Assembly (NCBI GenBank): GCA_017512365.1
Contig: JAFWGQ010000034.1
Coordinates: 1 to 64,000, forward strand
Direction: 5' to 3'
DNA length: 64,000 bases
Source of the DNA: Mogibacterium sp.
GTDB taxonomy: Bacteria > Bacillota > Clostridia > Peptostreptococcales > Anaerovoracaceae
Shown here: piece by piece, positions 9,867-18,151 of the stretch
Layout of the letters: every line of letters begins with the position of its first letter
Position numbering within the stretch: position 1 is the stretch's first letter
The notes under the pieces: model-generated
The model's input: the letters and a program-made list of their open reading frames with translations, nothing else
Databases searched by the model: none
Told to the model about the DNA's origin: nothing
Position numbers and translations under genes: made by a program

Positions 9867-12155
9867 TTATTCCTCGCAATGTATGCCGGCTTTGCCGAAT
9901 GAATGCGCAACGACGTTCCTGAGGTTGCTGTCGACGCCGACTATCCACAGTATGTCTCCCGTTTCGATCAGCATGTTCGGATCAGGCATGCGCGTAGCGT
10001 ATCCGTCTCTCTCGAGACCGAGTATCATGCATCGTCCGTGCTGGCTGAGGCCGCTCTTCTTTATCGGCTTTCCGACATAGATCTCGGAGCCGCTGACCTT
10101 GATCGCGAGACATTCGAGCGCGTTTTCGTTGTCATCATATCCGGTCTCAAGGTATTCCCTCAGCGTCTGCAGCTTCGGCCTGTCCTTTATGTCCATAACC
10201 TTTATGAACGTCCTGCAGTACTTTTCCTCGCCGATCATGTGCACCATGTCTCCGGTCTGCAGGACCGTCCTCGCGGGAGGCATCGGTATCTTTCTGTCGC
10301 CTTTTTCGATCTTTATCACGTACACGGAGTTGTTCTTTCCCCAGTCGAGATCCAGCAGCGACTTTCCGATAAACGGAGATCCCTCCCGGACCATCCAGAC
10401 GAACACGTGATAGTCCTCATCGAGCCAGAGTCCGGTATCCCGTTCGCCTCCGCGTTCCTCCATGGTCTTCTGGTTGAGGTTCGCGAAGAACCTCGTTTCG
10501 AGCTGGAGGTAATACGTGGCGATGAAATCCGATCTGGATATCATGATTATGCTGAGCGGCAGCAGGAACATTATCAGTATATTGCCTATGCTGAAGAACT
10601 TGTACAGCGGTATGATGGCTATCACCTCGAGTATCACGGCCTTGATGGCGGTCATCACCACAAGAGGCGGCCTGTTGGACAGTCTGTCCATCCACAGCTC
10701 CGTGAACTCCGCGCTGCGCCGCCCCATGAAAGGCCCGGAGAAGAACGCTATCACGATGTAAATGAATATCGTGATGCCGATCTTTGAAGGCATCTCGCCC
10801 ACGGCTTTTTCCAGGAACGGCTGAACGTGCCTGACGGAGGTGATGGTCACGACCAGCAGTATGCTGCCGTATACCGCGATCTTGGTAAAGAAATCCTTTA
10901 TCACGGCCTTCCATTCGGAGCTGTTCTCTTCCTCGACCTGATCGTCTGAGGTGTAGCTGTTTATCCTGTTCCTGAGTTTTTCAGGCATCCTGGCCGTCAG
11001 CTTCGGTATGAGCCTGTCCGCCTGCTTTATGAGCACAGGCGTAGCGATTATGGTGATTATGGACGACGCGACTATTACCGGATAGAGATATCCGTCCATC
11101 ACTCCCAGTGATATCCCCAGGCCCGCGATTATGAATGAGAATTCGCCTATAGGCGCCAGCGATACTCCACCCTTCATGGACGTCTCTATGTCCTGGCCCG
11201 AGAGCATCATGCCTATGGTCGCGAATATGAGCTTGGCTGTCACGGCTATTACGGCGATAGGGATTATCGACGTCCAGCGCTGGACGATGATCGCGGGATC
11301 CACCATCATCCCTACGGAGAGGAAGAAGATGGAGCCGAACATGTCCTTGATGCCTGCGGTGACCCTTTCGACATTGTGCGAATGGCGCGTTCCCGCAAAG
11401 AGCGAGCCTGCTATGAAGGCTCCGAGCTCCATCGAAAACCCGAGTCTCTTGGCCAGAAGCGCCATCAGGAAGCAGAAGCCGATGCTGAGCAGCGTCAGAG
11501 TCTCATCGTTCATCAGTCCCATCGTCCTGTCGAGAAGCGTCGGCACGAAGAATATGCCCAGTATGAGCCACAGCACGAGATAGGTGAGCATCAGAGCCAT
11601 CTGCGCCGGTGAAACTGTTTCGCCCGAGGATCCCTTCGATATGGCGGTCAGCACGACCATCATGAATACCGCGATCACGTCCTCCATGACAAGGGAGCCC
11701 ATGACAAGACTTGCATACTTCTCCTGTTCGAGCCCGAGTTCGCTGAAGCATTTCTGTATCACTACAGTCGAGCTGATCGACAGCATGGCTCCGAGGAATA
11801 TCGCATCCATGGTGGTCATGCCGGCCAGGATGCCGAAGCCGTAGCCTACAGCCATGACGCCGGCCATCTTGACCGCTGCGGATACTATGGCCGTGCTTCC
11901 CACTTCGGTGAGCTTGTTGAAATCGAACTCAAGACCTATGTGGAAAAGTATTATGATCACTCCGATCTCGCTCCACATGTCTATGGAGTCGGCAGACGAA
12001 ACATCCAGGAACAGCGGAAAATGAGGCCCTATTATGAAGCCCGCGAGAATGTATCCCAGGATAGTAGGGAGCTTGAGTTTTCTGAATATGATCGTGACCA
12101 CGGCTGCTGTGGTCAGCATTGCGGCAAGATCGATTATTAGATGCAGTACGTCCAT
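9867..12155 (-). CDS. CPA2 cation:proton antiporter with TrkA-C domains (KefB-like)
   Basis: Monovalent cation/H+ antiporter of the CPA2 family. Residues 1-380 form the 12-helix exchanger domain (starts MDVLHLIIDLAAML, with LPTILGYILAGFIIGP near 28). More membrane helices lie near 425-570, and two TrkA-C (RCK_C) ligand domains close the protein near 600-670 and 685-755. The start at 12155 follows the overlapping stop of the YgjP-type gene (TAATG arrangement), so translation is coupled. About 762 residues; the extra helices between exchanger and TrkA-C make it longer than KefB. The neighbouring trk genes suggest a role in K+ or pH balance, which is inference. Confidence 0.93.
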   Translation of the reverse strand: MDVLHLIIDLAAMLTTAAVVTIIFRKLKLPTILGYILAGFIIGPHFPLFLDVSSADSIDMWSEIGVIIILFHIGLEFDFNKLTEVGSTAIVSAAVKMAGVMAVGYGFGILAGMTTMDAIFLGAMLSISSTVVIQKCFSELGLEQEKYASLVMGSLVMEDVIAVFMMVVLTAISKGSSGETVSPAQMALMLTYLVLWLILGIFFVPTLLDRTMGLMNDETLTLLSIGFCFLMALLAKRLGFSMELGAFIAGSLFAGTRHSHNVERVTAGIKDMFGSIFFLSVGMMVDPAIIVQRWTSIIPIAVIAVTAKLIFATIGMMLSGQDIETSMKGGVSLAPIGEFSFIIAGLGISLGVMDGYLYPVIVASSIITIIATPVLIKQADRLIPKLTARMPEKLRNRINSYTSDDQVEEENSSEWKAVIKDFFTKIAVYGSILLVVTITSVRHVQPFLEKAVGEMPSKIGITIFIYIVIAFFSGPFMGRRSAEFTELWMDRLSNRPPLVVMTAIKAVILEVIAIIPLYKFFSIGNILIMFLLPLSIIMISRSDFIATYYLQLETRFFANLNQKTMEERGGERDTGLWLDEDYHVFVWMVREGSPFIGKSLLDLDWGKNNSVYVIKIEKGDRKIPMPPARTVLQTGDMVHMIGEEKYCRTFIKVMDIKDRPKLQTLREYLETGYDDNENALECLAIKVSGSEIYVGKPIKKSGLSQHGRCMILGLERDGYATRMPDPNMLIETGDILWIVGVDSNLRNVVAHSFGKAGIHCEE

Positions 12156-12706
12156 TATTTGGTCCTCAGTTCTTTGCGGATCTGCTTCCAGCCCGGCATG
12201 TATCTGTCCATCATGGCGTAGAAGTCTTTTCCGTGATCCGGCACTACGGTATGCACCAGTTCGTGCAGTATCACATAGTCGAGCTCGATGTCGGATCTCA
12301 GAGCCAGCATGAGGCTCAGGTTGATGTGCTTTGTCACCGTGTTGCAGCTTCCCCAGCGGGTCTTCATGTCCCTGACGGTCCAGCCGCTGCACCGAAGGCC
12401 GGTGACATCCTCGATGTACGGGAGCCTCTCCGCTATCCTTCTCTTCAGATCTCTGCGCCTTGCTTCCTTCTCCGCCCTTGTCTCAGGCTCGGGATAAGCT
12501 GCCGCTCTTTCGATTATCGCGGCCCTGTTTTTATCTATCCACGGGCGTTTGCTCCTGATGAAGCGTATCACCTCCGTTTCAGGAATGATATAAGGCGCGC
12601 TGACGGCGATGCTGCCGTCCGGCTCCTTAATCCTCATATTCATTCTCCTGATGCGCTTTCTGGTCAGAGAGACCTCGAGCCCGTCTACATAAATCTTTTT
12701 AGTCAT
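12155..12706 (-). CDS. YgjP-type (SprT/DUF45) zinc metallopeptidase
   Basis: M48-family protein of the YgjP/DUF45 group, 183 residues. The C-terminal half holds HELVHTVVPDHGKDFY near residue 142: HExxH with the third histidine 6 residues on, the zinc site of the family. TRWGSC near 115 is also a family signature. The N-terminal part is a beta-rich DUF45 region. It is first in the operon with the antiporter and DUF445 genes. No Shine-Dalgarno is visible before the ATG, and an IS1182 element ends 28 bases upstream, so its original leader may have been lost. Substrate unknown. Confidence 0.9.
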   Translation of the reverse strand: MTKKIYVDGLEVSLTRKRIRRMNMRIKEPDGSIAVSAPYIIPETEVIRFIRSKRPWIDKNRAAIIERAAAYPEPETRAEKEARRRDLKRRIAERLPYIEDVTGLRCSGWTVRDMKTRWGSCNTVTKHINLSLMLALRSDIELDYVILHELVHTVVPDHGKDFYAMMDRYMPGWKQIRKELRTK

Positions 12707-12734
12707 ACATGGTTATTGTACCACAAAAAAAGAA

Positions 12735-12771
12735 GGGGCTGTCGCACTAAGATAGTGTGGCAGCCTCTTAA
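12735..12771 (+). repeat. Left terminal inverted repeat of the IS
   Basis: Starts GGGGCTGTCGCA and continues to TGTGGCAGCCTCTTAA; the nine bases between the two matching blocks differ from the right copy. Matches 14627-14664 in reverse complement. Confidence 0.9.
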
Positions 12772-12774
12772 CAT

Positions 12775-12792
12775 GCCCGCCACGTGGCGGGC
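12775..12792. promoter_or_regulatory. Perfect 18-bp palindrome inside the IS left end
   Basis: GCCCGCCAC followed by its exact complement GTGGCGGGC, then TCTTTT. Placed between the terminal repeat and the transposase, it can fold into a hairpin that would block read-through from outside or hide the transposase leader. Insulating hairpins of this kind are common in insertion sequences. Confidence 0.6.
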
Positions 12793-12896
12793 TCTTTTGA
12801 TACAAGCAACCTGAAGGCCTTGCAAATGCTTGGTTTTATCAAAAAACAAAAAGCTCCGCACCATTAGGACACGGAGTTTGGTGGTAAAATGCAAGT

Positions 12897-14516
12897 ATGC
12901 TAAACCAAAACATTTTACGGCAAAATTATACGTCGTTTTCGAGGCCGTATCAACTAAAACTTCCGCTCGAAATCGGGCATGTAATTCCCGACAACGACTG
13001 CGTGAGGCTCCTGGGTCAATTTGTGGAGGAACTGGATCTAAGCGATCTGTATTCGACCTATTCCAGAGTGAAGGAAAATCAAGTGAGCCCTCGACAGATG
13101 CTGAAGATAATGTTGTATGCCTACCATGAACACAACTACTCCTCAAGAGGCATCGAAAAAGCATGCAGGAGAGACATCAACTACATGTATCTTCTGGAAG
13201 GTAAGTCCGCACCTGACCATGCAACCATAGCACGGTTTCGATCGCTTCATTTCGGGCAGGTCGCAGATAAGTATCTTGCGATGACGGTGAATTACCTGAT
13301 GGATCTCGGAGAGATCAGCGGCAAAGAGATCTTCATCGACGGAACGAAGATAGAGGCCAATGCCAACAAATACACATTTGTCTGGAAGAAAGCTGTAACA
13401 AAGAATCAGGCAAAGCTTCTGGACAAGACCGCGCTGCTGGTTCAGGAGTGTGTTGAGACATACGGTCTTAGAGAGATATGGCGCGGCCAGGTCAAGGAGA
13501 AGCATCTCGGTAAGCTGCTCAAAAAGCTGTATAAGATCAAAGACGAAGAAGGTATTGAGTTCGTGTATGGCAGCGGATGCCGCAAGACACAGCTTCAGAA
13601 GCACATCGAACTGCTTGAGGAATACACAGCGAGACTTAAAGAGTATTCCAGAAAGTTGGAAGTTCTGGGAGACCGCAACAGCTATTCCAAGACCGATCCC
13701 GATGCGACCTTCATGAGAATGAAGGAAGATGCCATGCTGAACGGTCAGCTTAAGCCGGCATACAATCTTCAGCTCGGAGTCGACTCCGGATATATCTCAT
13801 GGCTTACATTATCCCCAAAACCTACGGACACCACCACATTAATACCATTCCTGACCGGTATGGAGGCAACTCTTCATCACAGATATCCTGTAGTCGTAGC
13901 AGATGCAGGCTATGAGAGTGAAGAAAACTACAGTTTTCTCGAGGACCTCGGTATTACCGCAATGATCAAACCATCGAACTTCGAGATCTCAAAGACGCGC
14001 AATTACAAAAAAGACATCAGTCGCAGAGAGAACATGCCGTACAATCCTGACGGCGACTTCTACACATGCATGAACGGCTGCCGTCTATATGCCTGCGGTA
14101 TTCACCACAAGAAAAGTGTAACAGGGTACGTTCGCAAGGTAACAATTTACCGATGCTATGAATGCGACGGATGTCCTCACAAGTCTGAATGCATCAAAGG
14201 CAGGCACTGGAAGACGCCGGAGGAAGAGCGATTCAAAAAGCTCTTTGTGTCGAGGAAGTTCGAGCGGCAGCGTGAGGAATGCCTGGAGCGGATCACCAGT
14301 GAAGAAGGGATTCGGCTCAGAGTCAATCGCAGCATTCAGGCTGAAGGTGCCTTTGCACTGTGGAAAGAAGATGGAGCCTTCCGTCAATTCCTGTGTCGAG
14401 GCCAGGCGAATGTCTACGCCGAAAGTGTATTGATGGCCATCGCTCAGAACATAGACAACCTTCATCGAAGGATACAGAACGGAAAACTTGGGACTCATCT
14501 GTACGAAGTAGCCTAA
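12897..14516 (+). CDS. IS1182 family transposase
   Basis: DDE transposase that moves the element. The N-terminal region (about 1-120) carries the IS1182 signature around SPRQMLKIMLYAYHE and SAPDHATIARFR. Catalytic acids fit the first Asp in FIDGTKIEANANK near 143, the second in VVADAGYESEENY near 334 and the Glu in QAEGAFALWKEDG near 480. A cysteine-rich patch with CYECDGC near 423 is typical of the family. Length 539 residues, full size. The frame is intact, so it may be active. Transcribed on the plus strand, opposite to the genes on both sides. Confidence 0.95.
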   Translation: MLNQNILRQNYTSFSRPYQLKLPLEIGHVIPDNDCVRLLGQFVEELDLSDLYSTYSRVKENQVSPRQMLKIMLYAYHEHNYSSRGIEKACRRDINYMYLLEGKSAPDHATIARFRSLHFGQVADKYLAMTVNYLMDLGEISGKEIFIDGTKIEANANKYTFVWKKAVTKNQAKLLDKTALLVQECVETYGLREIWRGQVKEKHLGKLLKKLYKIKDEEGIEFVYGSGCRKTQLQKHIELLEEYTARLKEYSRKLEVLGDRNSYSKTDPDATFMRMKEDAMLNGQLKPAYNLQLGVDSGYISWLTLSPKPTDTTTLIPFLTGMEATLHHRYPVVVADAGYESEENYSFLEDLGITAMIKPSNFEISKTRNYKKDISRRENMPYNPDGDFYTCMNGCRLYACGIHHKKSVTGYVRKVTIYRCYECDGCPHKSECIKGRHWKTPEEERFKKLFVSRKFERQREECLERITSEEGIRLRVNRSIQAEGAFALWKEDGAFRQFLCRGQANVYAESVLMAIAQNIDNLHRRIQNGKLGTHLYEVA

Positions 14517-14565
14517 GAGATAAAAACTGAATACGTAACGTCGGTTGTTATGCGCAAAAATCAAG

Positions 14566-14620
14566 AAGCAGACTGTCGACGACTGGATCATCTGATCCTG
14601 TCGGAGACTGTCTGCTTTTT
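14566..14620 (+). terminator. Transposase terminator
   Basis: Long imperfect stem: AGCAGAC...GGATC pairs with GATCC...GTCTGCT, followed by TTTTTT. It lies between the transposase stop and the right terminal repeat. Confidence 0.75.
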
Positions 14621-14626
14621 TCCAAG

Positions 14627-14664
14627 TTAAGAGGCTGCCACATTTATTCAAATGCGACAGCCCC
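14627..14664 (-). repeat. Right terminal inverted repeat of the IS
   Basis: Reads TTAAGAGGCTGCCACA and ends TGCGACAGCCCC on the plus strand; reverse complement of the left end with a diverged middle. Confidence 0.9.
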
Positions 14665-14715
14665 ATGCTTTTTTCTGTTTTTTGACCGATCGCCTCCCGG
14701 TCCTTTTCGTGAGGA

Positions 14716-15168
14716 TCAGAACGGATCGGACACCATGACTTTGCCGCCTTCCTGGACGATGATGTTCATGCCGTCCTTCACGTAGTCGAGGAACTCATCT
14801 CCGAGCGAATCGACTACCGGCATCTTGTTGTTTTCCAGCCATACATCAGCCAGTACGGCGCCGGCTGCAGCCAGCGAATCGATAGGATTCGAGAACAGCA
14901 TGCACGCAGGCTGCCTGCCCATCGATGTCGCGCAGTACAGAACGAGTCCGCCCGTCGTCGAGCCTATGGTCTGAGGCAGACACAGCGCCTTGCCGGCCAT
15001 CTGCTTGCCGTAAAGATCCGGATTGTTCTGGTCTCCGCACGTCGCCTTTTTGTCTCCGAACTGCAGCGCCTTCTGGAACGAGGCCAGAGTGTTGAGACCG
15101 CCGCGGGACACGAGCGCCTCAGCGCTTACTCTTCCGGGTACGACTACCCTTCCCTGGAAAGTCTTCAT
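14716..15168 (-). CDS. Aconitase X swivel (small) subunit, DUF126
   Basis: Small swivel-domain subunit of aconitase X, 150 residues. The family pattern is clear: GRVSAEALVSRGGLN near 12, KALCLPQTIGSTTGG near 60 with the catalytic-type serine region, and SNPIDSLAAAGAVLADVW near 92. It begins directly after the large subunit stop. In bacteria characterised AcnX enzymes dehydrate cis-3-hydroxy-L-proline, while archaeal ones act on mevalonate 5-phosphate; the actual substrate here is inferred, not shown. It is the last gene of its operon, next to the insertion sequence. Confidence 0.92.
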   Translation of the reverse strand: MKTFQGRVVVPGRVSAEALVSRGGLNTLASFQKALQFGDKKATCGDQNNPDLYGKQMAGKALCLPQTIGSTTGGLVLYCATSMGRQPACMLFSNPIDSLAAAGAVLADVWLENNKMPVVDSLGDEFLDYVKDGMNIIVQEGGKVMVSDPF

Positions 15169-16473
15169 CTATCTGCCTCCTTTCCTGCTGCGCGTTATCT
15201 GCTCGAGTATCTCATCGTCAGTATAGTAGCGCGCGGATGTGTATGTCCTGAGCTTGTTGCTCGATGTGATCACCGGCATCTTCTCGCTGAGAGGATTGTT
15301 CATGTACATCAGCGGGCATATATACGAGGTGATGACTCCCGTCGCTTTGAGCCTGTCCGCGTACGGGGTCTTTTCGAAGGCTTCGAGCACGTCAGGCGCG
15401 GCTGTGAACACCGTCGGCACGGACACTTTGCCGGCTCCGCTCTTCGCGAGGCCTTCTTCGACCTTGTCCGTCCAGTCCCTGAGCTGCTGCAGGCTCATGT
15501 GCGGGCATCCCATGAAGCAGAGCTTAGGCTGCGCTTCAGGATCCTTCCAGATAACAGGGTACTCCCTGTACACCCTCTCGAGCTCGGCGTCGTCTATCAC
15601 GTAGGTCTTCGCGTCTTTTTTGATGAGCTTCTTCCCGGACTTCTTCGCCTCAGGCGTGAGCCCGTCGACGTGAAAGAGCCCCACGGCTCCGTTCGATGCT
15701 GTGGCAGCTCCGAAGTCCTTGAGGTATGTGCACGCCTCGTCATCGAGCTCGTTCCCGAGCCACTTGTCGAGTCCTGTGATGTACGGAACGTCCTCCATGA
15801 CCTTCATGCCTATGGCCGATCCGAGCAGCTGCGCTTCAGGCTTCTTTGAGGTCTTTACCTCGACTATCCAGTCGGCTTTGCGGCCCTCGTCTGTAAGCAG
15901 CCCGAACTTAGGCACATATCCTATGACCGAGCCCATCAGGTCGATGATGCCGGAATTGCGGTTGCACCTGGCGCCGAGCACGGAATTCGCGTACACGACT
16001 GCCGATGACTCGGACCAGCTGAGCACTTCGCCGAAGCCCGGCTTATTGCCCACCTCATCCATGTAGCAGGTGCAGGTGAAGGCGTTGTCCGAAAGAAGGC
16101 CGAGATCGGCGAGCTGTTTTTCGTAATCCTTCTGTCTGCTGTACATGAAGAGTTTGAACACCACGTCCTGCGCGATGTTCGTCGGCACGTTCGGGTCGAG
16201 CGGCTTCGGATCCACCGTGAATTTCTGTCCGGAAAAAGCTCCCGCCTCGAGCAGCTTGTCCATGAGCTCGTAGACAGGTCCGAGCGCCTTGAGGCCGAAG
16301 GATGTCACGAGGTGGTTGTACTTGCTGCTGATCGGCACCATCTCGGTCGCTCCGAAGAGCTCGCCGTACCTGACCAGCGATTCCATGACCTTCGCGAGCG
16401 TCTCGCCTTTGGAACCCTCAAGTATCGCTTTCTGTTCGTCTGTAAGTTTTACCTTGTATTCCAATACTCTCAT
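15169..16473 (-). CDS. Aconitase X catalytic (large) subunit, DUF521
   Basis: Large subunit of AcnX, 434 residues. Typical pieces: LTDEQKAILEGSKGE at 10, MVPISSKYNHL near 46, a cysteine in FTCTCYMDEVGNKPGFGE near 132, ARCNRNSG near 169, and CFMGCPHMSLQQLRDW near 319. These cysteines match the Fe-S ligands described for the family. It is followed without gap by the small subunit and preceded by a prolyl-tRNA deacylase of the PrdX type, which hints at proline or hydroxyproline metabolism. That link is inference from position only. Confidence 0.92.
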   Translation of the reverse strand: MRVLEYKVKLTDEQKAILEGSKGETLAKVMESLVRYGELFGATEMVPISSKYNHLVTSFGLKALGPVYELMDKLLEAGAFSGQKFTVDPKPLDPNVPTNIAQDVVFKLFMYSRQKDYEKQLADLGLLSDNAFTCTCYMDEVGNKPGFGEVLSWSESSAVVYANSVLGARCNRNSGIIDLMGSVIGYVPKFGLLTDEGRKADWIVEVKTSKKPEAQLLGSAIGMKVMEDVPYITGLDKWLGNELDDEACTYLKDFGAATASNGAVGLFHVDGLTPEAKKSGKKLIKKDAKTYVIDDAELERVYREYPVIWKDPEAQPKLCFMGCPHMSLQQLRDWTDKVEEGLAKSGAGKVSVPTVFTAAPDVLEAFEKTPYADRLKATGVITSYICPLMYMNNPLSEKMPVITSSNKLRTYTSARYYTDDEILEQITRSRKGGR

Positions 16474-16495
16474 CTCCTTTCCCTTTATCTCCAGG

Positions 16496-16984
16496 CTACA
16501 TCTTTACAAAATGCAGTTCGTTGCCGTGAGCCTTTATGAGCTTCGCGACGTCGCGGCAGTTCACGTATACCGTCGCCGTATTGTCGCACGGATGTATGCC
16601 CATGAGCTTGTTCTCGCAGTCCTTGTCGATAAAGACCACGACGTCTTTTTCTTCGTTGTTCAGTATGCCGAAAGGCGTCACCGCTCCTCTGGTGAGCCCC
16701 ATCTTTGCCATGAGGTCATCCTCTGAAGCGAAGGTCAGCGGGCGGGTGTCGTGCTCCTTCCTGAACTCCTTGAGATTGATCTTCTTGTCTTCAAGGCAGG
16801 TGATCAGATAGTATTTGCGCTTCTTGTCATCCCTGATGAAAAGGTTCTTGGCGATCTGCTCCGGATGAGGCAGCCCGCACTCGAGCATCTCATCGATAGT
16901 GTATACCGGCTTGTGTTCAGCGATCTCGTATCTGATCTTTTTGTCATCGAGCAGTTCTACGATATCTTCCTTTGTAAGTGCCAT
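16496..16984 (-). CDS. Prolyl-tRNA deacylase, YbaK/ProXp-ala (PrdX) type
   Basis: Editing enzyme that hydrolyses mischarged Ala-tRNA(Pro). 162 residues, a single YbaK domain. Visible landmarks: IAKNLFIRDDKKRKYYLI near 44 with the conserved lysine, LTRGAVTPFGILN near 97, and GIHPCDNTATV near 128. These fit the ProXp-ala/PrdX group better than YbaK or EbsC. PrdX genes often sit in clostridial proline-reductase clusters; here the neighbours are aconitase X and galM. Starts 13 bases after galM ends on the same strand. Confidence 0.9.
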   Translation of the reverse strand: MALTKEDIVELLDDKKIRYEIAEHKPVYTIDEMLECGLPHPEQIAKNLFIRDDKKRKYYLITCLEDKKINLKEFRKEHDTRPLTFASEDDLMAKMGLTRGAVTPFGILNNEEKDVVVFIDKDCENKLMGIHPCDNTATVYVNCRDVAKLIKAHGNELHFVKM

Positions 16985-16997
16985 GTCATGCCCCCTT

Positions 16998-18125
16998 TTA
17001 TTTTGAAAATCTGTATGTTGTCCGCGATCTGAATACTTCTCCGGCCCGGAGGATGCAGTCCGGAAAGTCCTCCCTGTTGACCGAATCCGGCCAGTACTGC
17101 GTCTCGAAGCACGCCGCGCTCCTCGGTCCGTAGATGACGCCGTCCTTTCCGACCTGGCCCTTCATGAAGTTCGCGGTATAGAACTGAAGGCCCGGCATGT
17201 CGGTCAGCACCTCCATCCGTATGCCCGATTCGCGCGAGAACAGGGACGCGGCTTCCCTGTATGCGCCCTTCTCCCCGGCGATCACGTAGTTGTGGTCATA
17301 GCCTCTGCCGTTCCTGAGCGCGATGAAGTCGGCGTCGATATCGCGTCCGATCATCTTCGGGATCCTGAAATCCATCGGCGTTCCGGCCACGCTTTCGACT
17401 GTGCCGTAAGGCAGCAGATCCGGATCGGACGGAGTGTATCCCTCCGCTTCGATCTGGACGATGTGTCCGAGCACGCTGCCGCTTTCGTGCCCGTTCAGGT
17501 TGAAGTAGCTGTGGTTGGTCAGGCTGAGAGGCGTATCCGCATCGGACCCGGCCAGATAATCTATGTGCAGCTCCCCCTCATCCGTCAGTGTATATGCCAC
17601 CTCGACATGCAGACGGCCCGGGAAGCCCTGATCCATGTCCGGGCTGTCCAGACAGAACACCACCTGTCTGTTCGCTATATTGCTGCGCGCGAGCTGAGAT
17701 ACTCCGTCGCTTATGCTCTCCGGAGCGGACGACGCCAGGATGTCTCTCGAGCTGACCTCTCTGAACGGTATCTTTACGCTCCACAGCCTCTTGCTGTACG
17801 GATCCCTGCCGCCGTGGAGGGCGTTCGGTCCGTTATTGGCCGTAAGAGCGTATTCCTTCCCGTTCAGTGCAAAGCGCGCTCCGCCTATCCTGTTGGCTAC
17901 GCGTCCGACTGTGGCCCCTATCGAGCCGTGTCCCTCTTCATAGCCCGCAGCGTCGTCGTGGCCGAGCACCACGTCCCTCAGGTCTCCGTTCCTGTCAGGC
18001 ACGGCAAGGCTCACAAGAGCTGCGCCGAAGTCCGTCAGAGCAGCCGACATGCCGCTGCTGTTTCTCAGGATATAGAGGCCTGCCGTCCTGCCGTCGTTAA
18101 GTTTTCCGAAAGTGAGCATCTCCAT
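16998..18125 (-). CDS. galM: Aldose 1-epimerase (galactose mutarotase)
   Basis: Interconverts alpha and beta anomers of aldohexoses in the cytoplasm. Catalytic His lies in LTNHSYFNLNGH near 205, substrate residues in GRGYDHNYVI near 273 and the catalytic Glu in CFETQYWPDSVN near 343; GRVANRIGGARF near 74 is also a family motif. At 375 residues it carries an insertion of about 35 residues near 120-155 (around SSRDILASSAPESIS) not found in typical GalM. GGAG lies 8 bases before the ATG. No other galactose genes are nearby, so a general housekeeping role is likely. Confidence 0.93.
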   Translation of the reverse strand: MEMLTFGKLNDGRTAGLYILRNSSGMSAALTDFGAALVSLAVPDRNGDLRDVVLGHDDAAGYEEGHGSIGATVGRVANRIGGARFALNGKEYALTANNGPNALHGGRDPYSKRLWSVKIPFREVSSRDILASSAPESISDGVSQLARSNIANRQVVFCLDSPDMDQGFPGRLHVEVAYTLTDEGELHIDYLAGSDADTPLSLTNHSYFNLNGHESGSVLGHIVQIEAEGYTPSDPDLLPYGTVESVAGTPMDFRIPKMIGRDIDADFIALRNGRGYDHNYVIAGEKGAYREAASLFSRESGIRMEVLTDMPGLQFYTANFMKGQVGKDGVIYGPRSAACFETQYWPDSVNREDFPDCILRAGEVFRSRTTYRFSK

Positions 18126-18151
18126 CTCTTGTCTCCGCCCCGTTCTCAGTC

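Larger units (their letters stand above)
12735..14664 (+). mobile_element. IS1182-type insertion sequence, complete
   Basis: A 1930-base element bounded by terminal inverted repeats that begin GGGGCTGTCGCA on both sides and also share TGTGGCAGCCTCTTAA. It encodes one intact DDE transposase of 539 codons. A perfect palindrome near the left end and a terminator inside the right end insulate it from outside transcription. No target duplication is obvious: left flank ends AAAAAAAGAA, right flank starts ATGCTTTTTT. It sits 28 bases upstream of the ygjP-type gene and about 50 bases past the end of the aconitase X operon, and may have split a longer minus-strand unit. Confidence 0.93.

Noticed and set aside
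12721-14680. Target-site duplication of the IS
   Set aside because: The A-rich left flank and T-rich right flank are complementary rather than direct repeats; no clear duplication could be defined.
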